Made by a program: the position numbers and the translations under genes
Notes under the pieces: model-generated
What the model saw: the letters and a program-made list of their open reading frames with translations, nothing else
What the model was told of the DNA's origin: nothing
Database searches by the model: none
Shown here: positions 25,978 through 34,682 of the stretch, one piece after another
How positions within the stretch are numbered: the first letter of the stretch is position 1
Layout: each line of letters begins with the position of its first letter
Assembly (NCBI GenBank): GCA_964517115.1
Contig: CAZFBE010000002.1
Span: 1 to 64,000, forward strand
Length of the DNA: 64,000 nucleotides
Direction of reading: 5' to 3'
From: UBA6624 sp964517115 [NCBI: uncultured bacterium]
GTDB taxonomy: Bacteria; UBP7; UBA6624

Positions 25978-27929
25978 AAAATAAATTAACTTTATTAGTA
26001 TTCTTAGCTTCTTTTTCTTTTTTCACTATTTTTTCTCAGGAGGATTTCCAAAATTCTTGGATTGAAAAGAATCTTGTAAATTTTTCTGAATTAAAACCAG
26101 GCAAGAAAAGCATTTTTCCAAGTGTTTTACATGATGATCTTTCTTCTTTCTATATCGATGAAATGATCAAGAAAGGAGAGATGGATGAGGCAAAAAGACA
26201 TTTTCTTTTATGGTATGACTCATGCGAATCTTCTTGTTTTGATTTTGCAAACCTTGTTGTTGATTTTTTAAAGCTCGATATTTTCAACCTTGAGAAAGCT
26301 AAGATTTATCTTGACGATATTTCTTCAGGTTTGAATTATGAAAATAAATCCCAAGTTATGCTTAGGTTTTTTTTACAAAAGAAGGTTTCAGGTGAAGATT
26401 TTTTAATGAGGGAAGTTGAGCTTCATTATCAAGGACTAAGCCCCATGTCATCTACCGAAGTAAGAAAAGGATGGTCTGATTTAATGATATTTTTACTTAG
26501 CAAGAATATTGAAAATGAAAGAAGGGATGTTGAAAAGGTTTTTAATTTTATTAAATCTTGGAATATTGATTTTGATCATGAAAGACTTGGTAAACTTTCT
26601 CCTCATTCTGATTTAAAAAAATTCATTTTATCTTGGGGAAATTACAAATCATCAAAACCGAAAGATGCAAAAAGAATTTTGAAAGAATGGGAGGAAGAAG
26701 GTGTGGCCAATTACCACTTTCTTGATTACCACAGTCTTAATTCAAGAGTTTCCTCTTCCCTAGGGCAGACTCAAGAGGCTCTTGACTCTCTTGAAAAAAT
26801 GGCTATTAATGGTGGGGGGGAGGATGGAGTATACAGAAAGGCCGGTTATCTTTTTTATTTAAACATGTTTGATGATTCTGAAAGAGAATATAAAAGATAT
26901 TTGAGAAGATACCCTGAGGGTGAAAGGGCGGATTTATGTAAATATCATTTGTTCAGACTTAATGCTGTGGAAAATCCCGATATAGCACTTTCTTATATTT
27001 CAGATATTAATGATCCTGATCTTGAGCCAAATAAACTTTATTGGCAATATAGGCTTGCGGGACACGGTGAAAAAAGAGAAATTCTTTTAAAGAAATACCC
27101 TTTTTCTTTTTTCAGTTTATATATTCTTGAAACAGAAGGTTACCCTAGCGAGGATTGGTGGAAGTTGATTCTTGATGATCCAGGAAATTTTCAATTCAAG
27201 GAGGATGCATTGACTTTTTACGAGAGTTTAATTCCGGAAACAATCCTGAAGGAAGCCAGATTCAAGTACTTAAATGGAGAAAAAAACTATAGTAATATTT
27301 TGAGAATATCATCTCTTCTCATGAAATTGGAAAGAGGAATTGAATCAAGGCTTTATGCTGGTTTTTTATTGGATGCTGTAGTGGAAGGAGAATTGTCAGA
27401 ACAGGCTATCATAAAAATACTTTCAAATTTTTGGCCAACTCCATATGATGAAATATTCGGTGGTTTTAATTCTGGAAAAAATGAAGATAGGTTGTTGATG
27501 TATTCTTTGGCCCATAGAGAAAGTGCATTTCAGCCAAATGCTATATCCTCAGCAGGAGCTGTTGGGTTGACACAGGTTATGCCTTCTACGGCCTCAAACG
27601 TCCTTGATGATTTTCATATGGATGTTCCATATGATGAAATTCATGATCTTTTAAAGAATCCCGAACTCAATTTTTTAGTTGGTTCGACTTACTTAAACAG
27701 AATGCTGGAAAAATATGATGATGATATTGTTGCTGCACTATTTGCGTACAACGCAGGATCATCAAGGGTTGATCCATGGCTTGAGCGCATTCAGGAAAAC
27801 GATTACCAAAACCTCATGGACCCTTTGAGGATATTGGAGATACCATTATCAGAGTCAAGGATATACGCGAGGTCAATCTTGACAAATCTATTCATGTATC
27901 AAAGATTGGATGATTATGCCTTAGAGTAG
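25974..27929 (+). CDS. Soluble-type lytic murein transglycosylase (Slt family), probable CTG start
   Basis: Slt enzymes cleave peptidoglycan glycan strands to 1,6-anhydro products in the periplasm. The C-terminal domain has HRESAFQPNAISSAGAVGLTQ followed by VMPSTAS. The glutamate of HRES is catalytic, and ALFAYNAGSSRV is the other signature. The rest is a helical, TPR-like superhelix. The first ATG, at 26163, would remove any export signal. The same frame stays open upstream to a TAG at 25950, and from CTG 25974 it encodes KNKLTLLVFLASFSFFTIFS, a clear signal peptide. No ATG, GTG or TTG exists there, so CTG overlapping the preceding stop (CTGA) is the best start, giving about 651 residues. 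Confidence 0.85.
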   Translation: MKNKLTLLVFLASFSFFTIFSQEDFQNSWIEKNLVNFSELKPGKKSIFPSVLHDDLSSFYIDEMIKKGEMDEAKRHFLLWYDSCESSCFDFANLVVDFLKLDIFNLEKAKIYLDDISSGLNYENKSQVMLRFFLQKKVSGEDFLMREVELHYQGLSPMSSTEVRKGWSDLMIFLLSKNIENERRDVEKVFNFIKSWNIDFDHERLGKLSPHSDLKKFILSWGNYKSSKPKDAKRILKEWEEEGVANYHFLDYHSLNSRVSSSLGQTQEALDSLEKMAINGGGEDGVYRKAGYLFYLNMFDDSEREYKRYLRRYPEGERADLCKYHLFRLNAVENPDIALSYISDINDPDLEPNKLYWQYRLAGHGEKREILLKKYPFSFFSLYILETEGYPSEDWWKLILDDPGNFQFKEDALTFYESLIPETILKEARFKYLNGEKNYSNILRISSLLMKLERGIESRLYAGFLLDAVVEGELSEQAIIKILSNFWPTPYDEIFGGFNSGKNEDRLLMYSLAHRESAFQPNAISSAGAVGLTQVMPSTASNVLDDFHMDVPYDEIHDLLKNPELNFLVGSTYLNRMLEKYDDDIVAALFAYNAGSSRVDPWLERIQENDYQNLMDPLRILEIPLSESRIYARSILTNLFMYQRLDDYALE

Positions 27930-27944
27930 CAGTTTACTAACAAG

Positions 27945-28760
27945 ATGTCAAAAAGAAAAACAGAGAAGTTTGTCAAATTTTGGAAACAGCCAATTGAGGA
28001 CGAAATGATGTATCGTGTTGATTCGCTTAATGGTCCTAAAATTTTAAAAAAAGCGGTTTCCTACGCACTTTTCAGTGGTGGGAAAAGAGTTCGACCTTTG
28101 TTTTATTTGGCAGTTCTTCAAAGTATTGAGGGTTTGGATTTGACATGGGACGAGAGATTAAATTACGGGCCTTTGCCAAGAGCATGCTCGTTTGAATTTT
28201 TTCATGCTTTCACACTGGTTCAAGATGATTTGCCATGTATGGATAATGATGCATTGCGAAGAGGGAAGCCGTCACTGTGGAAGAAATTCGGAGAATCTAC
28301 AGCCTTGCTTGCAAGTAATGTTTTATTGGGGATGTCTTATGGCTCGGTGGCTAAAAATTTTGCTATTACAGAAATGTTAATGCCAGATAGCATTATTGGG
28401 GGTCAGGCATTTGATTTAGGTCTTGAGGAAGGTGTTGTCCAAGAAGAGATTAACTACATGAAAACAGCACATTTTTTTGAAAAAATAGTACGTACGGCAA
28501 TTTTTGATTTTCTGCATGCAGATTGGAGTGAGCTGGAGCTTAAACAGGATCCCAAAGACTTAGTGAAATTTGCTGGAAGATTTGGTGCTTATTTTCAGCA
28601 TAGGGATGATTTTTTTGATTCTAAAAACGAGACTAAAAAAAATGAATCGAGAAAAAAGATGAAAGAAGCAATAGAAGATCAAGATAGATTGTTGAAAAAG
28701 ATGGATTTAGAGGATTCTGTTTTAGGGGGGTTTGCCTCTTGGCTGATAGACAAGGAATAG
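27945..28760 (+). CDS. Short-chain polyprenyl diphosphate synthase (geranyl/farnesyl type)
   Basis: The 271-residue protein has the first aspartate-rich motif DDLPCMDND (with QDDLPCMDNDALRRGKPS around it), GGKRVRPLF, GGQAFDL, and a second motif in RDDFFD. Such enzymes condense isopentenyl diphosphate with an allylic diphosphate to give C10-C20 precursors for quinones and undecaprenol. It is shorter than the usual 290-300. The linker and C-terminal helices look eroded: the second motif region reads HRDDFFDSKNE rather than QDDILD. It lies 15 bases after slt. Activity is likely but product length is unknown. Confidence 0.8.
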   Translation: MSKRKTEKFVKFWKQPIEDEMMYRVDSLNGPKILKKAVSYALFSGGKRVRPLFYLAVLQSIEGLDLTWDERLNYGPLPRACSFEFFHAFTLVQDDLPCMDNDALRRGKPSLWKKFGESTALLASNVLLGMSYGSVAKNFAITEMLMPDSIIGGQAFDLGLEEGVVQEEINYMKTAHFFEKIVRTAIFDFLHADWSELELKQDPKDLVKFAGRFGAYFQHRDDFFDSKNETKKNESRKKMKEAIEDQDRLLKKMDLEDSVLGGFASWLIDKE

Positions 28761-29584
28761 GTTTTGAAAAATGGATTGCTGCTGGCAATTCATTTATTGT
28801 TGTTGATGGGGACGCTGTAAGCAATGACGAGAGATCTAGGTTTGCAATAAAAATTACCGATTCAGAAAATTACCTTCAGGCAGACGGTGTTCTTTTTGTA
28901 AGTGTCATTGACGATGACTTGGTTAGATGTGATGTTTACAACAGGGATGGAAGCATTGGAGAGGTTTCGTTGAATGGGTTCAGGATTGCCTCTGCTTACT
29001 GTTATTCAAACCGCAAAAGGCTTGCATGGAAATGGACTTCTCTAAGCTTGGATAAATGGATATCATCACAAGTAAGCGAGAAGTGGGAAATAGAGAATAT
29101 TTTCTCTGAAGATGGATTATTTTCTGTAAGCTTGAAACAAGAAGGTCTTGATGATTTTCATTGTGAAAGAATTAGTGTTGAGGGTTTGGAAGGGTGGTCT
29201 GTTTTTGGTGTTGGTAATCCTCATTTTGTCATCTCCCTGGATCAAGAATACCAATTGGAAGAATCTCATTACAAGGATATCTTCAATAAGGTTTCTTCAA
29301 ATGAGAATTTTCCATTTGGTGCAAATGTTCATTTTTTAAAGAGGGTTAACCAGTTGGGTGATTATTCCATTCAGACATACGAAAGAGGGGTAGGAAAAAC
29401 TTTATCCTGCGGATCTGGAACTCTCGCATGTTCTATATGTGTAAACAAGGAAATAGACAAAGGTATAGAACATATAAAAACAGAATCCGAAGGGGGCCTT
29501 TTGGAGATTGCGTTTGGTGAGGATTTTGTTATCTGTAAGGGTCCAGCAAAAAGAACCTTGACTGGTTTTTTTGAAAGTTCCTAA
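28739..29584 (+). CDS. Diaminopimelate epimerase-like protein lacking one catalytic cysteine
   Basis: The DapF fold is recognisable from AAGNSFIVVD (usually GLGNDFVVID), GVGNPHFV and ERGVGKTLSCGSGT around Cys224. DapF normally uses two cysteines to invert LL- to meso-diaminopimelate. The first, expected in a CGNGxR motif, is Ser77 (EVSLNGFR). The reaction may therefore be impaired or different. The TTG at 28739 has AGGGGGG nine bases upstream; no ATG lies nearby. It overlaps the prenyl synthase gene by 22 bases. Its end overlaps rpsD on the other strand by four bases. The 281 residues are normal for the family. Confidence 0.78.
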   Translation: MADRQGIGFEKWIAAGNSFIVVDGDAVSNDERSRFAIKITDSENYLQADGVLFVSVIDDDLVRCDVYNRDGSIGEVSLNGFRIASAYCYSNRKRLAWKWTSLSLDKWISSQVSEKWEIENIFSEDGLFSVSLKQEGLDDFHCERISVEGLEGWSVFGVGNPHFVISLDQEYQLEESHYKDIFNKVSSNENFPFGANVHFLKRVNQLGDYSIQTYERGVGKTLSCGSGTLACSICVNKEIDKGIEHIKTESEGGLLEIAFGEDFVICKGPAKRTLTGFFESS

Positions 29585-30195
29585 GCGTAGTATTCCATAA
29601 TATAACCAAGATTTAATTCTTCAGTTATTGGAATTTCTGAAAATTCTGGATATCTTTCATATTTTGAAGTCCATTTATCTTGATTGACAACAAGCCATCT
29701 TGGGGCTCCTCTGCCAATGACCTCTGAAACTTTTTCTTTAAAGAAGGTTTTTTTCATTGATCCAGGTTTTAAAGATAGAACATCTCCAGGTTTGCATGCA
29801 TAGGAAGGCTTGTCCGCTTTTCTTCCATTGATGTAGAAATGGCCATGGACGACAAGCTGCCTTGCCTCTCTTTGGGTTCTTGCAAAGCCACTTTTTAATG
29901 CAATGGTATCAAGTCTTGACTCAAGTAACTTCATGAGCATTTCTTCAGAAGATCCTTTTTTGTTTTTTGACTCTCTGACATAACTAGCAAACTTTCTTTC
30001 TTTTAAGTTGTAGATAGCTCTAAGTCTTTGTTTTTCAAGGAGCCTTATTTTGTAATCACTAGATTTTCTTCTCCTCATATTTGTTCCATGCTGTCCCGGA
30101 GGATGTTTTCTTCTGGCAAGTGGGTCACGATGTGTCCCAACAACATTCATTCCTAGTTTCCTAGAAAGAGCAACCTTTTTTTGTTTAATTGACAT
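29581..30195 (-). CDS. rpsD: Ribosomal protein uS4
   Basis: uS4 nucleates 30S assembly on 16S rRNA. The 204-residue protein has normal length and recognisable blocks: PPGQHGTNMRRRKSSDYKIRL, the S4 RNA-binding domain LESRLDTIALKSGFARTQREARQLVVHGHFYINGRKAD and a tyrosine-rich C-terminus. The N-terminal zinc cysteines found in some bacteria are absent (C-minus form). It stands alone, away from the usual alpha operon, which is common for relocated rpsD. Confidence 0.97.
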   Translation of the reverse strand: MSIKQKKVALSRKLGMNVVGTHRDPLARRKHPPGQHGTNMRRRKSSDYKIRLLEKQRLRAIYNLKERKFASYVRESKNKKGSSEEMLMKLLESRLDTIALKSGFARTQREARQLVVHGHFYINGRKADKPSYACKPGDVLSLKPGSMKKTFFKEKVSEVIGRGAPRWLVVNQDKWTSKYERYPEFSEIPITEELNLGYIMEYYA

Positions 30196-30219
30196 ATTAC
30201 AAGCGTCTATTATAGCTTA

Positions 30220-30336
30220 TTAGCTTTTAAAAATCGAAGAGAGCCTGATGATTCCCCAGATTACTAGAGAAAAACATAATCCTGAAACTAGGCCAACTAA
30301 AGCAGCATGAATCCAGTTTTTATCAATTCTTTTCAT
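30220..30336 (-). CDS. Possible 38-residue single-span membrane protein
   Basis: An ATG-started frame runs MKRIDKNWIHAALVGLVSG, then a hydrophobic stretch, and ends RLSSIFKS before TAA. It lies nine bases after the upstream 99-residue gene on the same strand and before rpsD. One helix is predicted. The RBS is poor. Its clean frame in an otherwise unused 150-base gap makes it a plausible small gene, but unproven. Confidence 0.4.
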   Translation of the reverse strand: MKRIDKNWIHAALVGLVSGLCFSLVIWGIIRLSSIFKS

Positions 30337-30345
30337 GTTTTATTT

Positions 30346-30645
30346 TTAAAATTTTATGTATATGAAAGGCTTTCCTTTTATTGAAAATCTTTGCAAACAT
30401 CCATCCCTTGAAAGTATTTCTATAATTTCCTTGCTTTTTGCAAGATTCGTATTTTTTTGAATCTTCTTTTGTATGAGCGTGATTATTCTCTGTTCAGCAC
30501 ACACTATATTTCCTGAATTTCTAAAATCAAGAAGTACATTTTTATATTCATTTTTTTTCTTTTTTGATATATCGGAAACTTTTGCTTGAGATTGTTTCTC
30601 AGGCCCCTTGAGAATGTTTAAAAAATTTTCAAATAAATTTTTCAT
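30346..30645 (-). CDS. Uncharacterised 99-residue basic protein
   Basis: I do not recognise this protein. It begins MKNLFENFLNILKGPEK (an amphipathic helix), has a Lys-rich stretch near residues 25-35, and continues with a predicted alpha/beta region ending GKPFIYIKF. There are no signal peptide, metal motif or other known motif. It lies five bases after rpiB on the same strand and is probably co-transcribed with it. Confidence 0.55.
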   Translation of the reverse strand: MKNLFENFLNILKGPEKQSQAKVSDISKKKKNEYKNVLLDFRNSGNIVCAEQRIITLIQKKIQKNTNLAKSKEIIEILSRDGCLQRFSIKGKPFIYIKF

Positions 30646-30650
30646 GACCT

Positions 30651-31091
30651 TTAGTCTATTTCAATTTTGTTGATTCTTTTTTGATGTCTCTCTCCTTCAA
30701 AGTCAGTTGAAAGAAATAATTTAACTAAATTTAGTGCATCATCCCTGTTTACCATTCTTTCTCCCAGGCATAAGACATTTGCGTCATTGTGTTTTCTTGT
30801 CATTATTACAGATTCTTTGTCATGAACTCGTGCGGCTCTTATTTTTTGATGTCTATTTGCAGCCATTGACATGCCTACCCCGCTCCCGCAGACTAATATT
30901 CCGTATTTTGCTTTTCCTTTCTTAATGCTTTCGCAAAGCTTATGTGCAAAATCTGGATAATCAACAGATCCTTCCTTCGTTGGAGTTAGGTCTATAAATG
31001 AAAAATATTCATTTAATTTTTCAATAATGTATAAAGAAAGGTTTTTCCCAGCATGATCACATGAGATAGCTATTTTTAAGTTCTCATCCAT
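30651..31091 (-). CDS. rpiB: RpiB, ribose-5-phosphate isomerase B
   Basis: RpiB interconverts ribulose 5-phosphate and ribose 5-phosphate in the pentose phosphate pathway. The 146-residue protein has the family motifs ISCDHAGKNL near the start, VDYPDFAH, the active-site GILVCGSGVGMSMAANRH (catalytic Cys) and MTRKHNDANVLCLG. The length is normal. Its start overlaps the end of the upstream unknown gene by 16 bases. An allose-6-phosphate isomerase role is possible in this family but less likely. Confidence 0.94.
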   Translation of the reverse strand: MDENLKIAISCDHAGKNLSLYIIEKLNEYFSFIDLTPTKEGSVDYPDFAHKLCESIKKGKAKYGILVCGSGVGMSMAANRHQKIRAARVHDKESVIMTRKHNDANVLCLGERMVNRDDALNLVKLFLSTDFEGERHQKRINKIEID

Positions 31092-31843
31092 AATATTTCT
31101 TCTCCTTCAAATACGATATTTTCTTTTCTCAACCCTGAGGCTGATTTAAAGTTTTTTTCTATAATCATTTCTTTATCTTTGGAACAAAGAATATAAAGAT
31201 TTGGCAATAGAGACCCTTCGTTTTCCCAGAATCTTGACATTTCAGATAAAAATTCTTCATCATGGTTATTCCTTTTGTACCCAAGTTTTTTTGATATTAA
31301 AGATAATTTTGTTTCTTTTGGGGTTCTGTATAGGTTTATGAAAATCCCATCAAAGGTAAATGATTCGGCTATTTTTGAAATATTTTCATTCAGGACAAAA
31401 CTTTTGTAATCTTCTGAAAACATTTGGTACCTTTGCAAGTTCCAATTTCCGATTTTTTCATAAATGCCTTTCCAGTCTTTGTTAGTTCTTTCCCAATGAC
31501 TTATAGCAAGGAGGAGGGAATTTAGCAATAGTCCTTTTGAAATGGTTCCATCTTCAAATTTTGCTAAGATTTTTTCAATGTTTTTGTAGGTTCCATCTTC
31601 TAGAACTGGTTTATTTAGCGATATTTCAGAAATTGTTTTTCCATTAAAATTTATTGGTTTTTTAGCTGTTAGAAAGAAGGTGTGGAGGTTGTAGGTCATC
31701 TTGTCTTTATTCGCAGAAAAAAGATTAATATTCGATTCTCTGAATTCGGAAAAAATTCTACAGAAAGGATCTCCGCATACTGCAAGTCTTCTTATCCTTT
31801 TCCTCTGAAAAGTATCAATTATGTCAGATCCAAAAAGATTCAT
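31076..31843 (-). CDS. Uncharacterised 255-residue protein
   Basis: I do not recognise this gene. The product looks soluble, with no signal peptide and mixed alpha/beta character. Notable segments are CGDPFCRIF near the start, SHWERTNKDWKGIYEK around residue 118, and DGIFINLYRTPKETK around 175, where a strand-turn pattern faintly recalls nucleotide- or SAM-binding folds. No diagnostic motif is complete. It sits between the HD-GYP gene (two bases away) and rpiB (overlap), so it is probably co-transcribed with both. A role linked to c-di-GMP is only a guess from position. Confidence 0.6.
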   Translation of the reverse strand: MNLFGSDIIDTFQRKRIRRLAVCGDPFCRIFSEFRESNINLFSANKDKMTYNLHTFFLTAKKPINFNGKTISEISLNKPVLEDGTYKNIEKILAKFEDGTISKGLLLNSLLLAISHWERTNKDWKGIYEKIGNWNLQRYQMFSEDYKSFVLNENISKIAESFTFDGIFINLYRTPKETKLSLISKKLGYKRNNHDEEFLSEMSRFWENEGSLLPNLYILCSKDKEMIIEKNFKSASGLRKENIVFEGEEILWMRT

Positions 31844-31844
31844 T

Positions 31845-33044
31845 TTAGTTTTTCATAATCTCCATTAGTATATTTATCAAAGAAGGGTCAGCTATGTTTT
31901 TTAAATAGGTGTTAATTGATTCATTTATCTCAATTTTTCCCTTCCTCCTTCTGTGAGGTCTGTCATGCTGCAAGGCAACATAGGTGTCAGCAATTCTAAG
32001 TATCCTGCTTGAGAGAGGGATCTTGGAGCCTTTTAGGCCGTCTGGATAGCCCGAACCATCCCAGGCTTCATGTGAGCTTCTGATTATTTTAGAAACTTTT
32101 GGCAAGCTTGTGATTTCTTCTGTTGCTTTTTCGCCTATCAATGTATGGTTTTTGATTATTTCCGTATCTTCTTTTGAAAGTTTTTCTTTTTTCATATAGA
32201 TTTTTTCATCTTGCGCAAGAATCCCAATGTCAGAAAGGAATGCTGATATTTTCATGTCAAACAATTCCTCTTGACTCATCCCGATTGCTTCTCCTAGTTT
32301 GACAGCGAGAAGCGCAACTTTGCTAGGATGTGCTGCTAGGAATGGTATTTTTTCTCCTATCAAGTTGGAAAAAACAACTGATATTGCTAGAAGGTATGCT
32401 TGAGATTCGAATTCTGATAATTCTTGTCCTGAATCTTTAATTTCGTTTATTTTTTCACTTGCAGAATTTTGTATATTTTTCTTTTCTTTGAACTTTATAA
32501 ATTTATCAACCAGTTGGGGTTGAAATCTTGTTTCTCTTGACTGCTTGAGTATTTTATTTATTTCTTCTCCTGTTCTTTTTGGCCTGTAAGGCCTTTCTCT
32601 ACTTAAGGTATCATTCAAATCACAAATAGAAAGGATTTGCTTGGCCGTTGTGAATTCGCCAAGCATTAGCTGATCCGGGTAGCCTGTCCCATTCCAGCTT
32701 TCATGATGATGTCTAATTAAATTTGCAACTTCTTTCATTGAAGGTATATCTTTTACTATCTTGTATCCAATTACCGAATGGCCTTCGATCTTTTTTCTTT
32801 CCAGTGGAAGGAGGGGGCCTTTTTTGTAAAGTATTGAATGTGGCAATGTGGTCTCTCCGATGTCGTGTAAAAGGGCAGCATAATAAAGGTTTCTTTGTGT
32901 TTTTAGTGTTAGTCCAAACTCATCCGAGAAGCTGATTGAAAAATTTGCAACCCCTTGTGCATGAGAACTTGTGTGTCCTTCGATTTCATCCAGTATCTTT
33001 GAAAGGCATTTTATTAATTGTGAAAGTATATTAAATCTTTTCAT
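31845..33044 (-). CDS. Tandem HD-GYP-like c-di-GMP phosphodiesterase
   Basis: HD-GYP proteins hydrolyse c-di-GMP. The 399-residue protein has two related domains. The first (about 15-155) is intact: LLHDIGE (His60-Asp61), RHHHESW, GTGYP and CDLNDTLSRERPYR. The second (about 235-368) keeps DGSGYPDG but has SDIG in place of HDIG (Ser271) and RSSHE for RHHHE, so it probably cannot bind the metal pair and may be regulatory. There is no membrane segment. Its ATG overlaps the GGDEF gene's TGA (ATGA), so synthesis and hydrolysis enzymes are translated as a pair. Confidence 0.85.
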   Translation of the reverse strand: MKRFNILSQLIKCLSKILDEIEGHTSSHAQGVANFSISFSDEFGLTLKTQRNLYYAALLHDIGETTLPHSILYKKGPLLPLERKKIEGHSVIGYKIVKDIPSMKEVANLIRHHHESWNGTGYPDQLMLGEFTTAKQILSICDLNDTLSRERPYRPKRTGEEINKILKQSRETRFQPQLVDKFIKFKEKKNIQNSASEKINEIKDSGQELSEFESQAYLLAISVVFSNLIGEKIPFLAAHPSKVALLAVKLGEAIGMSQEELFDMKISAFLSDIGILAQDEKIYMKKEKLSKEDTEIIKNHTLIGEKATEEITSLPKVSKIIRSSHEAWDGSGYPDGLKGSKIPLSSRILRIADTYVALQHDRPHRRRKGKIEINESINTYLKNIADPSLINILMEIMKN

Positions 33045-34543
33045 TTTTTAACCCTTACACAGTTTTTCCCTTCAGATTTTGCAACATACAAACATTCATC
33101 AGCAACAGATATTATTTCATTTAGAGTATTTCCACTTTCAGGATATGTTGCAACTCCTATCGAGACTGTGAAGTTGATTTTTTCATCATCATTTACTGGA
33201 ATTGATATATTTTGAATTTCTTTCAATAGTTTTTCAGCTGCTTTTTCTGTATTTTTGGAGTCAGACTCGAGTAAAAGGAGCATGAATTCTTCACCACCGT
33301 AGCGTCCTGACAAATCTCCTGCTCTTGATCTTTTTTGAATGTATTCGGCAAGGTTTTTCAAAACCTCATCACCAATTTGATGTCCATAAGTGTCATTAAT
33401 TTCTTTGAAATTATCAACATCAAGCATCATTATGCTAAAGGTTCCTTCATATCTTTTTGATCTTTCAAGTTCAATGTTTCCTAGCTCAAAAAATCTCCTT
33501 CTGTTGAGGAGGTTTGTTAAGCTGTCTGTTTGTGCTAGAAGTCTTAACTCTTCTTGTAAGTTTTTATTTTCCAGTATCCTTGAAAAATCTTTTGCTGCAA
33601 CTTCGAAGAAGGTGTTGTCACGATTGTTAAATGATGATGAAGCTGATTTCATTAAAGCCAAAAATCCTACCCTTGAGTTTCTTTCAAAAAGATGTGTAAT
33701 GATCATGCTTTTGGGTCGAATGTCTTCGACAACTGCCTTTGGCTCTTTCGGAAACTGGAATAAACCTTCGGGAAAATTTGTTTTTGAAACTTTTGCTATA
33801 TCTTCCCAATTAAAAGGACTTAAGGAATTGCGATTCTTTTTTTTCTTGAATATGTTCAAAAGAGCGTCTAGCAGCTCCGGGTCATGTGTATTTGATTGAG
33901 ATATTAATGTTTCAGCTGTTTTTTTAGAAAATCTCAGAAAGTGATCTGGATTTTTTTCTAGTTTAATTTCTTTGTTCTTGTTGGAATAAAACATTATTGC
34001 GTAGTCGGCATCCAGTGCTTCATATAATTTTTCTAAAAATATTTCAGCTAAATCTTCTGGTGAATTTGTCATTTCTGAAATGTTTTTAAGCAAGGAGAGT
34101 TCAGCAACCTGCCTTTCAAAATGCTCTCTAAAAACAGAATGATATCTTTTTAAGGTTTCATTAAATATTATTTCAAGTTTTTCTTTTTTAAGGTGAATGT
34201 CAAAAGCCTCTTTTTCCTCTTTGGAAAGTAAGTTTTTGAAAGTTTTTACACATTTCCAAAATGCTTTGTCAATATTTGAAGGATCTATGTCTTTCTCAAT
34301 CCAGTAATCAAAGTTTTTTTTAATTAGTATTGTTACCTGGTTATCCTTCATTGAGAGGATTGTTCTGTCAAAAGATGAAAAAACACCAAAAATAAAATCT
34401 CCCAATAACTGCCTGATGGATTCAATTGAGTTTTCAGGAAATAAATCTGAGAATTCTTTTGGAGGCTTGCTTGTAAACTCAATTAGATATTTTCTTAAAA
34501 TCGTTCTAAGAAAATCATATTTATATTCAATATTTTTTTTCAC
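33041..34543 (-). CDS. Diguanylate cyclase with GAF-like sensor domain
   Basis: The protein ends in a GGDEF domain (about the last 165 residues): TDSLTNLLNRRRFF, MLDVDNFKEINDTYGHQIGDEVL and the active site RYGGEEF. An RxxD inhibitory site (RAGD) lies five residues before GGEEF, so product feedback is likely. The middle region (about residues 175-335) resembles a GAF domain. The N-terminus is alpha-helical without a signal. The GTG at 34543 (giving KKNIEYKYDFLR) is preferred; the only upstream ATG in frame lies inside the initiator tRNA gene. The product is about 500 residues and makes c-di-GMP, opposed by the adjacent HD-GYP protein. Confidence 0.87.
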   Translation of the reverse strand: MKKNIEYKYDFLRTILRKYLIEFTSKPPKEFSDLFPENSIESIRQLLGDFIFGVFSSFDRTILSMKDNQVTILIKKNFDYWIEKDIDPSNIDKAFWKCVKTFKNLLSKEEKEAFDIHLKKEKLEIIFNETLKRYHSVFREHFERQVAELSLLKNISEMTNSPEDLAEIFLEKLYEALDADYAIMFYSNKNKEIKLEKNPDHFLRFSKKTAETLISQSNTHDPELLDALLNIFKKKKNRNSLSPFNWEDIAKVSKTNFPEGLFQFPKEPKAVVEDIRPKSMIITHLFERNSRVGFLALMKSASSSFNNRDNTFFEVAAKDFSRILENKNLQEELRLLAQTDSLTNLLNRRRFFELGNIELERSKRYEGTFSIMMLDVDNFKEINDTYGHQIGDEVLKNLAEYIQKRSRAGDLSGRYGGEEFMLLLLESDSKNTEKAAEKLLKEIQNISIPVNDDEKINFTVSIGVATYPESGNTLNEIISVADECLYVAKSEGKNCVRVKK

Positions 34544-34601
34544 TTGTAATAATTTTATAGGTTGTAATGCTCTTATTAGGATAGAATTGCTTTTATTCTG
34601 A

Positions 34602-34673
34602 CGCGGGGTGGAGCAGTGGTAGCTTGTCGGGCTCATAACCCGAAGGTCGCAGGTTCGAATCCTGCCCCCGCAC
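34602..34673 (+). tRNA. Initiator tRNA-fMet (anticodon CAU)
   Basis: The sequence begins CGCGGGGTGGAGCAG, whose first base faces A72 as an unpaired C-A. The anticodon stem has the initiator mark of three G-C pairs (TCGGG/CTCATAA/CCCGA), and the T-arm has GGTTCGAATCC. The D-loop is short (GTGGTAGC), giving about 72 bases. The discriminator position looks like C, and a CCA could be read at 34674-34676. It is divergent from the GGDEF gene and nine bases before the second tRNA. Confidence 0.94.
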
Positions 34674-34682
34674 CCAGGTTTT

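Noticed and set aside
34543-34636. A longer GGDEF protein starting at 34636
   Set aside because: That ATG lies within the initiator tRNA gene; the GTG at 34543 is a better start.
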